Under the pieces are notes generated by a model. The model ran no database searches. It was not told the origin of the DNA and was given only the letters and a program-made list of their open reading frames with translations. The position numbers and the translations under genes were made by a program. From contig NZ_BBYK01000050.1 in assembly GCF_001570365.1 (NCBI RefSeq), positions 61,870 to 125,869 on the forward strand: DNA of 64,000 nt, written 5' to 3'. Positions within the stretch are counted from its first letter, which is position 1. Each line of letters begins with the position of its first letter. This DNA comes from Microtetraspora fusca. GTDB taxonomy: Bacteria > Actinomycetota > Actinomycetes > Streptosporangiales > Streptosporangiaceae. Shown here piece by piece: positions 27,335 to 35,048 of this stretch.

Positions 27335-28422
27335 CCCCTCCCCCTCAGCGGCAGACGGGCATGGAGGGCGAACCCGGTACCAGGCGCCGCTCCCGCACGC
27401 GTCTCACCGCCGACCGCGCTGACACGCTCGGCCATTCCCCGCAACCCATGACCAGGTGGGCCGACCGGCCCCGCGGCACTCACGCCGTCGTCCGTCACAT
27501 CGATCTCCAGCCAGCCGTCGACACACCTGAGACGAGCCCGAGCGTGAACACCGTCCCCCGCATGGCGCATCACATTGGTCAGCGCCTCCTGCACCACTCG
27601 ATAGGCGGTGGAGCCGATCACCTCGGGAACCGCACGTTCATCGAGATCCATGACCGCTTCAACGCTCAAACCGCTCGCTCGCACCGTCGCGATCAACTCC
27701 TCCAGGTCGGCCAGACCCGGTGCCGCCTCCTCGCCCGGCTGCCGGACCACGGCCAGCGCGGCCCGGGCCTGTGCCAGAGCGTCGGTGCTGATCTGCCGGA
27801 TCCCTCGCAACGCTTCACGCGCCTGCTCCGGCTGCCGGTCCACCAGATGCAGCCCGACGCCGGCCTGCAGGCTGATCGAGGCCAGGCTGTGGGACAGCAC
27901 GTCATGCAATTCCCGGGCGATCCGCAGCCGTTCCTGCACGACCCGAGCTGCGGCCTCCCGCTCCATAAGTCGTCGGCGGGTGTGTGCGAACCGTGCGGCG
28001 ACCACCGCCACAACCGCCCACACCACCGCCACAGTGAGCATCCTGACCGGGTCCCAGCCCTCCGGCGGCCCTGTGGCGACCGCTGTCGCCGCGCCACCGA
28101 CCACGGCGAGCGGAACCCACAACCTCGCCCTGCCGACCTCCGAGACCAGTACCAGCAGACCGGCGAACGCGCCCAGGTACACCGGCCAGCCGGCGAACCG
28201 CATCCCCAGGTAGGTCGCCGCGGCGCCCACCGCGAGCGTGAAGGACAGCACCGGCGCCACCCGCCGTACGGCAAGCGCGGCCCCGGAGAGCACCAGCAGC
28301 GCCGCCCCGAGAGCGGTTACCGACCGGGCCTCGGGCTGGACCACACGCGCCACGGCCGACACCGCGACCATGAATGCGGACAGCATCACCGCCGCAGCCA
28401 CATCCCAGGCGGGCACACGCAT
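27331..28422 (-). CDS. NarL-type sensor histidine kinase
   Basis: 363 residues. About five membrane helices occupy residues 7-150. A HisKA_3 motif (RLRIARELHDVLSHSLASIS, His near 172) and HATPase_c follow (VVQEALTNVMRHAGDG, then GHGLRGMAERVSAVGGETRA). There is no long extracellular sensor loop, so the signal is probably sensed in the membrane. ATG 28422 has no ribosome binding site. TATTCT on the minus strand at 28429-28434 lies 6 bases upstream and could be the -10 box of a leaderless transcript. It is co-translated with the response regulator. Confidence 0.9.
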   Translation of the reverse strand: MRVPAWDVAAAVMLSAFMVAVSAVARVVQPEARSVTALGAALLVLSGAALAVRRVAPVLSFTLAVGAAATYLGMRFAGWPVYLGAFAGLLVLVSEVGRARLWVPLAVVGGAATAVATGPPEGWDPVRMLTVAVVWAVVAVVAARFAHTRRRLMEREAAARVVQERLRIARELHDVLSHSLASISLQAGVGLHLVDRQPEQAREALRGIRQISTDALAQARAALAVVRQPGEEAAPGLADLEELIATVRASGLSVEAVMDLDERAVPEVIGSTAYRVVQEALTNVMRHAGDGVHARARLRCVDGWLEIDVTDDGVSAAGPVGPPGHGLRGMAERVSAVGGETRAGAAPGTGFALHARLPLRGRG

Positions 28423-28833
28423 AGCAGAAGAATAGATCTTCCGCTCGGCCGGGCGACGCCCTCGCCGTCGTCTGAACAGTTCGGGCGAATACGCACGCCC
28501 AGCAGGACGTGCCTTGGGCTGTCAGCCCGCAACCTCCTGTACCAACGTCTCCCCGGCCATGGTCGGAGTCGTCGCCCGCGATCGCGCGCAACTGGTCGTC
28601 TTCGCCTATGAACCCGGCCTGCTCCACCCCGGCCGCACCGGCTGACCTGCGCGGTTTCCTCCTGGATACGTTCAGCGACGTACGCCGGGATCCCCGGATA
28701 CCTGGGCGCACGTAGATGAAGTGCCGCCGGGGAGCCGACGACGCGGCCCATGGCCGGGCGGGAACCTACTGGCAGCAGCGCGATCGCGAGCTCTCCCATC
28801 GCGACGTCGGCGGTTTCCCAGGAGGTACCGGAA
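28423..28833. other. intergenic region with a response-regulator fragment
   Basis: 411 bases between the divergent kinase and membrane-protein genes. Apart from the fragment at 28571-28645 I see no gene. Promoters for both flanking genes must lie here. The ribosome binding site CAGGAGG at 28820-28826 belongs to the membrane-protein gene. Confidence 0.6.
28571..28645 (+). pseudogene. C-terminal end of a lost LuxR-type response regulator
   Basis: The plus strand reads VARDRAQLVVFAYEPGLLHP then GRTG and stop. The regulator at 26660-27334 ends TARDRAQLVVFAYESGLVRP then GRAG. The match covers 24 residues with a stop at the same place. The rest of this copy is missing, so it is a decayed paralogue or a partial duplication in inverted orientation. 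Confidence 0.75.
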
Positions 28834-29586
28834 ATGATTCCTTCCGCGTTCAGGCGCTCATCCCGGCCGGTGACCCTGAATGAGCACGAATTGGATTCGT
28901 CCACCCCGGACGAGAGTTCTTCCGAGAAAATGCCGGGATATGAGCGGCTATGGCGGCTTGTCCTGGCGGTGGCGATCGTCGGCGGACCGCTCGGATACTA
29001 CGTCGGTAGCGCACTCAACTCGACCGTCCACGAGAACGGATCGACGAGCATCGCGGCGAACGCGGCCGCGAATCCGATCTTCAATGCGGTGCACTTGGTC
29101 GCGTACGTTCTCGCTTCGTTTCTGCTCCCTCTCGGAGCGGTCGGCCTCGCGTATCTCACTTATGCCCGGGCACCGTGGCCGGCCACGATCGGTGGGCTGC
29201 TCGCGGTGGTGGGGTGGCTGCCGTTCTCGGCCCTGACCGCCCTGGACGACCTCATGAGGGCCATGGCGCAGCTCCCCGACAGCGGTTCGTACGCCACGCT
29301 GTTGGACCGGTTCGCGAACGACGCGGTGATGGGCGGCTACCTGCTCGTCTACATCGTCGGGCATCTGGTGGCCTACGTGTTGCTCGCTATCGCGCTGCGC
29401 CGAGCCGGAGTCATCCCGAGTTGGGCGGCCTGGTCCATGCTGGCCAGCAGCCCCCTGACCGTCGCCGTCTTCGTGTTGCCGGGCCGTCCCCTTGTCCTCG
29501 GTGACGTCGCGCTGACCCTGCTCGTGATCGGCAGCATCCCCGCAGCCCGAGCCATGGCCACTCGCAGCCGACTCTCCACCCCGTAA
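28834..29586 (+). CDS. multi-pass membrane protein of unknown function
   Basis: 250 residues with about six membrane helices. A hydrophilic N-terminus of 35 residues is followed by segments such as LVLAVAIVGGPLGYYVGSAL, LVAYVLASFLLPLGAVGLAY, ATIGGLLAVVGWLPFSALTA, GGYLLVYIVGHLVAYVLLAI and VALTLLVIGSIPAARAM. ATG 28834 is chosen over an earlier in-frame ATG at 28750 because CAGGAGG lies 7 bases before it. No family signature is recognised. It could be the target of the divergent two-component system, but nothing proves it. Confidence 0.78.
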   Translation: MIPSAFRRSSRPVTLNEHELDSSTPDESSSEKMPGYERLWRLVLAVAIVGGPLGYYVGSALNSTVHENGSTSIAANAAANPIFNAVHLVAYVLASFLLPLGAVGLAYLTYARAPWPATIGGLLAVVGWLPFSALTALDDLMRAMAQLPDSGSYATLLDRFANDAVMGGYLLVYIVGHLVAYVLLAIALRRAGVIPSWAAWSMLASSPLTVAVFVLPGRPLVLGDVALTLLVIGSIPAARAMATRSRLSTP

Positions 29587-29895
29587 CAGGGATGTGCGAG
29601 ACATCCGCGCACAGCGCGCGATGGGTCGCCGGCGGCACAGCGCAGCACGGGGCACAGGATGCCTCGCCTCTCCCTTGACGCGCCCCCACGATGTAGCAGC
29701 CGTGCGGGGTCGCCGCGCCAGTGGGCACCGAGTGCGAGCGGATCGGTTCGGAAGTCCTGCCGCCCCCTTCGTTCCCCGGAGAAGAACGATGTTCGCCTCT
29801 GGTTCTCCTGGATGTCAGGGTCATGATCTCGTGCGTTGGTTGATTACCGGCACCCTCGCCGTCGACATACGCATTGCCGACGAGGAGCACGTGAT
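29587..29895. other. intergenic region before the secreted ParB-like gene
   Basis: 309 bases. It contains a short hairpin, GGATGT-gcgag-ACATCC, at 29590-29606 just after the membrane-protein stop, a weak terminator candidate. The promoter of the following gene must lie here; TTGATT at 29840-29845 could be its -35 box but no good -10 follows. Nothing else is seen. Confidence 0.45.
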
Positions 29896-30972
29896 ATGCG
29901 CTTCAGTTCTCCGTACCGCCTGGCCTCGGCGCTTGGGGCGGCCCTCGCCGTCGCCGTTGGCGCCGGTGCCGCCCTGGCGCCGGCCGCGCTCGCCGCGCCC
30001 GGTGCGCCGGGTACCCGGCCGTCGTTCTGCCGGCACGACAACCGCAGCACGCCGTTCGCGCAGTACCTGTGTGCCAAGCCCGGTGACCTGCTCGATGTCC
30101 GCATCGGCGACGTGCACCCGACCCAGCCGTCGCTGGGTTATGACGAGGTGTACTACAAGCTCGGCCGCTACACCCTCGGCAAGGACGCGATCAACAAGAA
30201 ATTCGATGACTGGTGCGAGGCCGATGGCCGGCTGGCGGCGGCGTCGGTGTCGCCCGGCGCGCGCCTGAACGACCCGTCCTCGTTCACGTGCCAACTCCCG
30301 GTCGGCGCGGAGACAGCGGACAGCATCGCCGCCATGAAGACCGTCGTCATCGGTCCCGGTGGCGAGCCGTTCCTCACCGATGGGCACCACACGCTCACCT
30401 CCTTCTTCGAGACCCCCGACGGCGGCGCCGGCCTGCACGTGCGACTGCGGGTGCAGGCCAACCTGAGCGCCCTCACCCGTCAGGACTTCTGGAACGAGAT
30501 GCGGGCGCACAAGTGGGTGTGGCTGCGCGGCCCCAACGGCAACCCGGTCACCGTGAACAAACTGCCGACCAGCGTGGGGCTGGCCAACTTCACCGACGAC
30601 AAGTACCGCAGCCTGCTCTACTTCGGTCGCGACATCGGCTACGCACAGAACGGGCTGCCGTTCCAGGAGTTCTACTGGGGTAGCTGGGTCCGCGACGCCA
30701 AGCCGATCAACCTGGCCGACTGGAACCAGAACGACCACGGCAGCTACCTGGCCACCGTCAGGGCACTGACCGAGGCGATGACCGCGTTGCCCAAGAACAC
30801 CGTCGTCGACAACGGCTTCACCGCCGCCCAACTGGGCGCGCTGGGCCAGTGGAACGACGGCAAGGCCGCCAATAAGGGGGAGTTCGACAAGCTGAGCAAG
30901 CCGTACTCCGACGCCAAGCCCGGCAAGCTGGCGTACACGCTGGAGTACAAGCGGGTGCACGGCCTGGGCTGA
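29896..30972 (+). CDS. secreted ParB-like (ParBc_2/DUF-type) protein
   Basis: 358 residues. A signal peptide (RLASALGAALAVAVGAGAAL, cut near ALA-APG) precedes a ParB/Srx-like domain: LCAKPGDLLDVRIGDVHPTQ, LGYDEVYYKLGRY, VVIGPGGEPFLTDGHHTLTS near residue 150. That is the pattern of PF08857 putative ParB-like nucleases. The FLTDGHHT motif corresponds to the DGHHR/ENLQR-type active site of the Srx/ParB fold. The C-terminal half (FYWGSWVRDAKPINLADWNQ) is shared by secreted members of this family. It lies upstream of a ChrB-N/ATPase operon but is separated by a strong hairpin. Its biological role is unknown. Confidence 0.82.
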   Translation: MRFSSPYRLASALGAALAVAVGAGAALAPAALAAPGAPGTRPSFCRHDNRSTPFAQYLCAKPGDLLDVRIGDVHPTQPSLGYDEVYYKLGRYTLGKDAINKKFDDWCEADGRLAAASVSPGARLNDPSSFTCQLPVGAETADSIAAMKTVVIGPGGEPFLTDGHHTLTSFFETPDGGAGLHVRLRVQANLSALTRQDFWNEMRAHKWVWLRGPNGNPVTVNKLPTSVGLANFTDDKYRSLLYFGRDIGYAQNGLPFQEFYWGSWVRDAKPINLADWNQNDHGSYLATVRALTEAMTALPKNTVVDNGFTAAQLGALGQWNDGKAANKGEFDKLSKPYSDAKPGKLAYTLEYKRVHGLG

Positions 30973-30993
30973 GGCCCCCGGGGCGGTACGGAT

Positions 30994-31021
30994 GGGCCGT
31001 CGAGATCATGCTCGACGGCCC
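30994..31021 (+). terminator. 11-bp perfect hairpin after the ParB-like gene
   Basis: GGGCCGTCGAG-atcatg-CTCGACGGCCC, a perfect 11-base stem with a 6-base loop, begins 22 bases after the stop codon. There is no T-run. It separates the secreted protein from the ChrB-N/ATPase operon. Confidence 0.75.
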
Positions 31022-31185
31022 GGCCGGTGCAGGTGGTGCAACCGGACGAGGGCCGCCTGCCGGCAGCCGCCGGCTCGCAAAGTAGCCGAACCTGAAGTTG
31101 GCCCGGCTTGGTGGACACCACCGGGCCCACCCGTTGGCTTATGGATCGTCAAGAGCCATTGCGACCGGATCCTATCGGTTACGCG

Positions 31186-31215
31186 TGGACAGGCTGATTG
31201 TTACATCCGTAACCT
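31186..31215 (+). promoter_or_regulatory. leaderless promoter with GTTAC-N4-GTAAC dyad before chrB-N
   Basis: TGGACA (31186-31191) and TAACCT (31210-31215) are 18 bases apart. The GTG start lies 6 bases after the -10 and no ribosome binding site exists, so the mRNA should be leaderless. GTTAC-atcc-GTAAC (31200-31213) is a perfect dyad overlapping the -10, placed where a repressor would block RNA polymerase. The binding protein could be the ChrB-N product or NmtR. Confidence 0.65.
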
Positions 31216-31221
31216 GTAAAC

Positions 31222-31824
31222 GTGACGAGCGAAACCGATGGCTGGTTGTTGATCAGCGTGAGCACTGCGGGCGCGGCGGCGACGCTGCGGGTGCAGGTGT
31301 GGCGCAAGTTGCGGTCACTGGGCGCGCTGTATCTACAGCAGTCGGTATGTCTGCTTCCCCTGCGGCCGGAGGTGGTCCGCGAGGTTCGCCGGCTGACTGA
31401 CCGGATGCGGCAGCACGGCGGAAGCAGCCGGGTGCTGCGTATCGCCTTCACCGATCCGGCCGAGCGGGAGCAGGTGATCGCCGAGCTCAACGCGGCCCGC
31501 GACGCCGAGTACGCCGAGGTACTGGAGCGGCTGCCCTCCTTCATGGAGGAGCTGGCGATGGAACGGGCGCGGGGGCGGGCGACCTACGCCGAGGTGGAGG
31601 AGTCGGAGGCCGATCTGGAGCGGTTCAGCTCCTGGATGGCCAAGATCGCCGCCCGCGACTACTTCGATGCCCCCGGCGGCCAGGTGGCGCGCGACGCAGT
31701 GGCACGGGCGGCCGAGGCGCTGGCGGAGTTCGAGCAGGCCGCGCTCAGCGCCGAAGCCCCGCCGGATCCCGCGGCTTTGCGTCCCAGCCCGTCCCGGCGG
31801 CTGAGAGCAGTGGAGGAGTCATGA
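31222..31824 (+). CDS. stand-alone ChrB N-terminal domain protein (copy 1)
   Basis: 200 residues, ChrB_N only. WLLISVSTAGAAATLRVQVW then RKLRSLGALYLQQSVCLLPL is the typical start (W-x-hydrophobic strand, R-V-x-x-W-R-x-L-x-x-x-G-A). Further on are EVVREVRRLTDRMRQHGGSS, ARDAEYAEVLERLPSFMEEL and WMAKIAARDYFDAPGG. In Ochrobactrum, ChrB acts as a chromate-responsive regulator of chrA. Here the C-terminal ChrB domain is absent and the gene overlaps a P-type ATPase gene by 4 bases. The GTG start has no ribosome binding site, but a promoter sits just upstream. A sensor or regulator role for the ATPase is inferred. Confidence 0.85.
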   Translation: MTSETDGWLLISVSTAGAAATLRVQVWRKLRSLGALYLQQSVCLLPLRPEVVREVRRLTDRMRQHGGSSRVLRIAFTDPAEREQVIAELNAARDAEYAEVLERLPSFMEELAMERARGRATYAEVEESEADLERFSSWMAKIAARDYFDAPGGQVARDAVARAAEALAEFEQAALSAEAPPDPAALRPSPSRRLRAVEES

Positions 31825-34403
31825 CTCTCCCCGGCGAGGCGGCCGGAGACCCGGCTGTGGCCGCGCCCGCCGTCGGCATCTCCCTCCAGCGGGAGCCGGC
31901 ACCGCTCTGGCACGCCCTGGATACGGCCGAGACATTGCGGCGCCTGGAAACCGGCCCCGCCGGGCTGACCGAGGCCGAGCGTGCCCGGCGGCTGGCCCGC
32001 TACGGGCCGAACACGGTAGCCGGCCGCAAGCGGGAGCCGTGGTGGAAGGAACTGGCCGAGTCACTCGCCGAGCCGCTGCAACTGCTCCTGATCGCGGTCG
32101 CGGTCCTGTCGGCCGTCTTCGGCGAACTGTCGGATGCCCTGGCGATCGCCGTAGTGATCGTGGTGGTCGCGGTGCTGGAGACGGCCACGGAAATGCGGGC
32201 GGCGCGGGCGATCGCCGCGCTCAAGGCGATGACCGCGCCGACCGCGCGGCTGCTGCGCGACGGCAGGGCATCGGAGGTCCCCGCCGCCGACTTGGTTCCG
32301 GGCGACGTCCTGGTCATCGAGGCCGGGGACGTGGTGCCGGCCGACGCCCGCGTGCTGACCGCCCGCGGGTTGCGGGTGGATGAGTCCACGTTGACCGGCG
32401 AGTCCGTCCCGGTCGGTAAGGGCGAGCACACTGTGCCGGCCTCGGCGGAGCTCGCCGCGCGGTCGAGCATGCTGCACGCTGGCACTGCCGTACTGGCCGG
32501 CGAGGGTCACGCGGTGGTGGTGGCCACCGGCGCCGCCAGCGAACTGGGCCACCTGGGGAGCTTGGTGGCCGGCATCAAGGAGCCCCCGACCCCGTTGCAG
32601 ATCGCGTTGTCCCAGCTGGCGCGCGCCGTGCTGGTCCTGGCGATCGCCGCCAGCGTGCTGGTGCCCATCGTGGGCCTGGTCGCGGGGCAGCCCTGGCGGG
32701 ACATGCTGCTGGCGGGGCTGACCGTCGCGTTCGCCACCGTGCCGGAGGAACTACCGATCCTGGTCACCGTCCTGCTGGCGGTCGGAGGGCGGCAGCTGGC
32801 CCGCCGCGGGGCGTTGCTGCGCCGCCTGCGTGCCGGGGAGACCCTGAGCGCGGTGACCACTGTGGTCACCGACAAGACCGGCACCATGACCGACAACCAG
32901 CTGCGCCTGGTCGAGATCGTCGGCGACCGCCACGAGGTGCTCGCCGTCGCGCTGGCCTGCCAGCCCAGCGACGCCACACGCCGTGAGCCGCTGGAGGCCG
33001 AACTTGCCGAGGCCGCCGCCGGGGCCGGCATCATCCGCGACGGCCGCGAGGTCGCGGTGTTCCCCTTCGAGCCGGCACACAAGCTGCTGTCCCGCGCGCT
33101 GGTCGAAGACGACGGCACAGATGACGGCATCATGGTGGCGGTGTCCGGAGCGCCGGAAGCGGTGCTGGAGCGCTGCGACCTCACCAGCGCCGCCCGCGCG
33201 GACATCGAGGACGCCCTGATGCGGTTGTCGCGGCGCGGCCTGCGCGTCATCGCCTTCGCTCGCCGCCGCCTGCCCGCCGCCCCCGCCGACCGGGACGAGG
33301 CCGAGCGGGGCTTGACCTACACCGGGCTGGCCGCGTTCGACGATCCGCTCCGCGCGGGCGTGCCCGAGGCGGTGACCGCACTCACGCAGGCCGGAGTGGA
33401 CACGATCGTGGTCACCGGCGACCACCCTGCGACCACGACGGCCATCGCCCAACGCGCCGGTCTGCCCGCCGGACGCATCTTGAGCGGGCAGGAGGTGGAC
33501 GCGATGTGTGAGGCCGACCTTGACGCCCACCTGCGCCACGGCACTGTGATCGCCCGCGCCACCCCGGCCACCAAGCACCGCGTCGTCCAGGTGCTGCAAC
33601 GCCGCCGAGAAGTCGTCGCAGTCACCGGCGACGGCGCCAACGACGCCCCCGCCCTGGCCGCGGCCGACGTCGGCATCGCCTTCGGCAAGCGCGGTGCCGA
33701 CCTCGCCCGTGCCGCCGCCGACCTGGTGCTCACCGACGACGCCTACCCCACCGTGGTGACCGCGATCGGCAAGGGCCGCAACATCACCGCACAGTTGCGC
33801 CGCGCCGTGGCCTTCTACCTCGGCGCGAAGCTCGCCCTCGTCATCGTGCTGCTGGTCGCGCTCGCGGCGGGGCTGCCGAACCCGTTCCGTCCGGTGCACA
33901 TCGTGCTGCTGGAGGTCTTCATGGATCTTGGGGCGTCGGTCGCGTTCGTCGCCGAGCCTGCCGCACCCGCGGCGATGCGCCGCCCGCCCCGCCCCGCTGG
34001 CGCACGTTTCCTCGACTCCAGCGTGCTGACCGCCATCGCCACCACCGCGGTCAGTCTCACTCTGGCCGTGCTGCCCGCCTACCTGCTGCTCAGCGCGATC
34101 GACGCGAGCATCGAGCAGGCCCGCGCGGGCGCGGTGCTCGCCTGGCTGGCCGCGCACGTCCTGATCGCCTGGACCCTGCGCACCCAGCCCCGGCTGTCGT
34201 GGAGGACCAACCCCGCCTTCCCCGCCTGGGCCGCCGCCGCGGTGCTCATCGGATTCCTCGTGGCGCTCACCCCTGTCGGAGGGGTGGTGCACCTCGGGGT
34301 GCTGCCCGGCCTCTGGCCGGCGATCGTTGTCGCGCTGGCCTTGGGCGCCACCATCCTCGCGGGGATCCTCACCCGCACACCGCACATGTCCAGGCGGCTG
34401 TAG
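31821..34403 (+). CDS. P-type ATPase, P2/P3-like cation pump, partner of ChrB-N
   Basis: 860 residues. An N-terminal cation_ATPase_N region (TAETLRRLETGPAGLTEAER) is followed by the TGES loop (VDESTLTGESVPVGKGEHTV), TM4 with FATVPEELPILVTVLLAVGG, phosphorylated Asp351 in VVTDKTGTMTDNQ and the hinge VVAVTGDGANDAPALAAADV. About ten helices are present, with VHIVLLEVFMDLGASVAFVA in TM6. There is no N-terminal metal-binding domain and no CPC/SPC motif, so it is not a P1B pump. PEELP suggests a Ca2+/Mn2+/Mg2+-type pump. Pairing with a ChrB-N gene by ATGA overlap is unusual and suggests that the cargo or control is tied to oxyanion or metal stress. Confidence 0.9.
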   Translation: MTLPGEAAGDPAVAAPAVGISLQREPAPLWHALDTAETLRRLETGPAGLTEAERARRLARYGPNTVAGRKREPWWKELAESLAEPLQLLLIAVAVLSAVFGELSDALAIAVVIVVVAVLETATEMRAARAIAALKAMTAPTARLLRDGRASEVPAADLVPGDVLVIEAGDVVPADARVLTARGLRVDESTLTGESVPVGKGEHTVPASAELAARSSMLHAGTAVLAGEGHAVVVATGAASELGHLGSLVAGIKEPPTPLQIALSQLARAVLVLAIAASVLVPIVGLVAGQPWRDMLLAGLTVAFATVPEELPILVTVLLAVGGRQLARRGALLRRLRAGETLSAVTTVVTDKTGTMTDNQLRLVEIVGDRHEVLAVALACQPSDATRREPLEAELAEAAAGAGIIRDGREVAVFPFEPAHKLLSRALVEDDGTDDGIMVAVSGAPEAVLERCDLTSAARADIEDALMRLSRRGLRVIAFARRRLPAAPADRDEAERGLTYTGLAAFDDPLRAGVPEAVTALTQAGVDTIVVTGDHPATTTAIAQRAGLPAGRILSGQEVDAMCEADLDAHLRHGTVIARATPATKHRVVQVLQRRREVVAVTGDGANDAPALAAADVGIAFGKRGADLARAAADLVLTDDAYPTVVTAIGKGRNITAQLRRAVAFYLGAKLALVIVLLVALAAGLPNPFRPVHIVLLEVFMDLGASVAFVAEPAAPAAMRRPPRPAGARFLDSSVLTAIATTAVSLTLAVLPAYLLLSAIDASIEQARAGAVLAWLAAHVLIAWTLRTQPRLSWRTNPAFPAWAAAAVLIGFLVALTPVGGVVHLGVLPGLWPAIVVALALGATILAGILTRTPHMSRRL

Positions 34404-34560
34404 AAGACCGGCCAAGACCCTGCGGCAGTGCCCACCCCGACAGCACACCGCTCGTCGCTACCTACGGCCCGCCCCGAGCCGCCTTCATCGCCACTGATCC
34501 GGCCATAGCCGTCGGCAACGGCGTGGGCGATGAGACGGCCGCCGCAGGCTGGCAGGTCAG

Positions 34561-34941
34561 TCAGCCTCTGGCGTCTGCCTCCGCGCCCGCGGCGTCGCTG
34601 ATCCCGAGCCGCAGATGCTCGACGTGATACAGGGCTTGGTCCAGCAGTTCGGCGACGTGGTTGTCATACAGGGCGTAGACCACCGAGCGGCCGTTGCGCG
34701 TGCCGGTCACCAGGCCGAGGTTGCGCAGCAGGCGGAGCTGGTGGGAGCAGGCGGACTGCTCCATCCCGACCTCTGCGGCCAGCTCGGTGGCGGCCAGGGG
34801 TCCTTCGCGGAGCCGGGCGAGGATCAACAGTCGGGAGGGGGTGGCCAGGGCCTGCAACGTGGTGGCCACCGTGGCGGCGTTGGCCGCGTCCAGGCGAGTG
34901 CGCGGCACACTGCCGACGGCTGGTGCTGCTCCATGACCCAT
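34561..34941 (-). CDS. nmtR: ArsR/SmtB-family Ni/Co sensor, NmtR-like
   Basis: 126 residues. It begins MGHG, which supplies the N-terminal Gly/His ligand of NmtR. The winged helix follows: TLQALATPSRLLILARLREG, GMEQSACSHQLRLLRNLGLV. Helix 5 carries YDNHVAELLDQALYHVEHLR, matching the Asp, His, His and His metal ligands of Mycobacterium tuberculosis NmtR. NmtR represses a P1B-type exporter until Ni2+ or Co2+ binds. Here the divergent gene is exactly such an ATPase. An AT-rich dyad lies between them. The extra C-terminal acidic tail after the ligand helix has no known role. Confidence 0.88.
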   Translation of the reverse strand: MGHGAAPAVGSVPRTRLDAANAATVATTLQALATPSRLLILARLREGPLAATELAAEVGMEQSACSHQLRLLRNLGLVTGTRNGRSVVYALYDNHVAELLDQALYHVEHLRLGISDAAGAEADARG

Positions 34942-34960
34942 GCCCCCATCCTACGTAGCC

Positions 34961-34984
34961 ATGAATACATGAATTCTTGTTCAT
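34961..34984. promoter_or_regulatory. AT-rich dyad between nmtR and P1B ATPase gene
   Basis: ATGAATACATGAATTCTTGTTCAT. TGAATA and TGTTCA form an imperfect dyad around GAATTC. ArsR/SmtB operators typically carry TGAA/TTCA arms like these. The whole 35-base island is far more AT-rich than the flanks and is placed to control both divergent genes. Confidence 0.6.
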
Positions 34985-35048
34985 CTATTCCTGTTAATGT
35001 GGAGGGGTTGCCCCATTCGAGCCCAGCAGACCGAGGATCACCGCTGCG

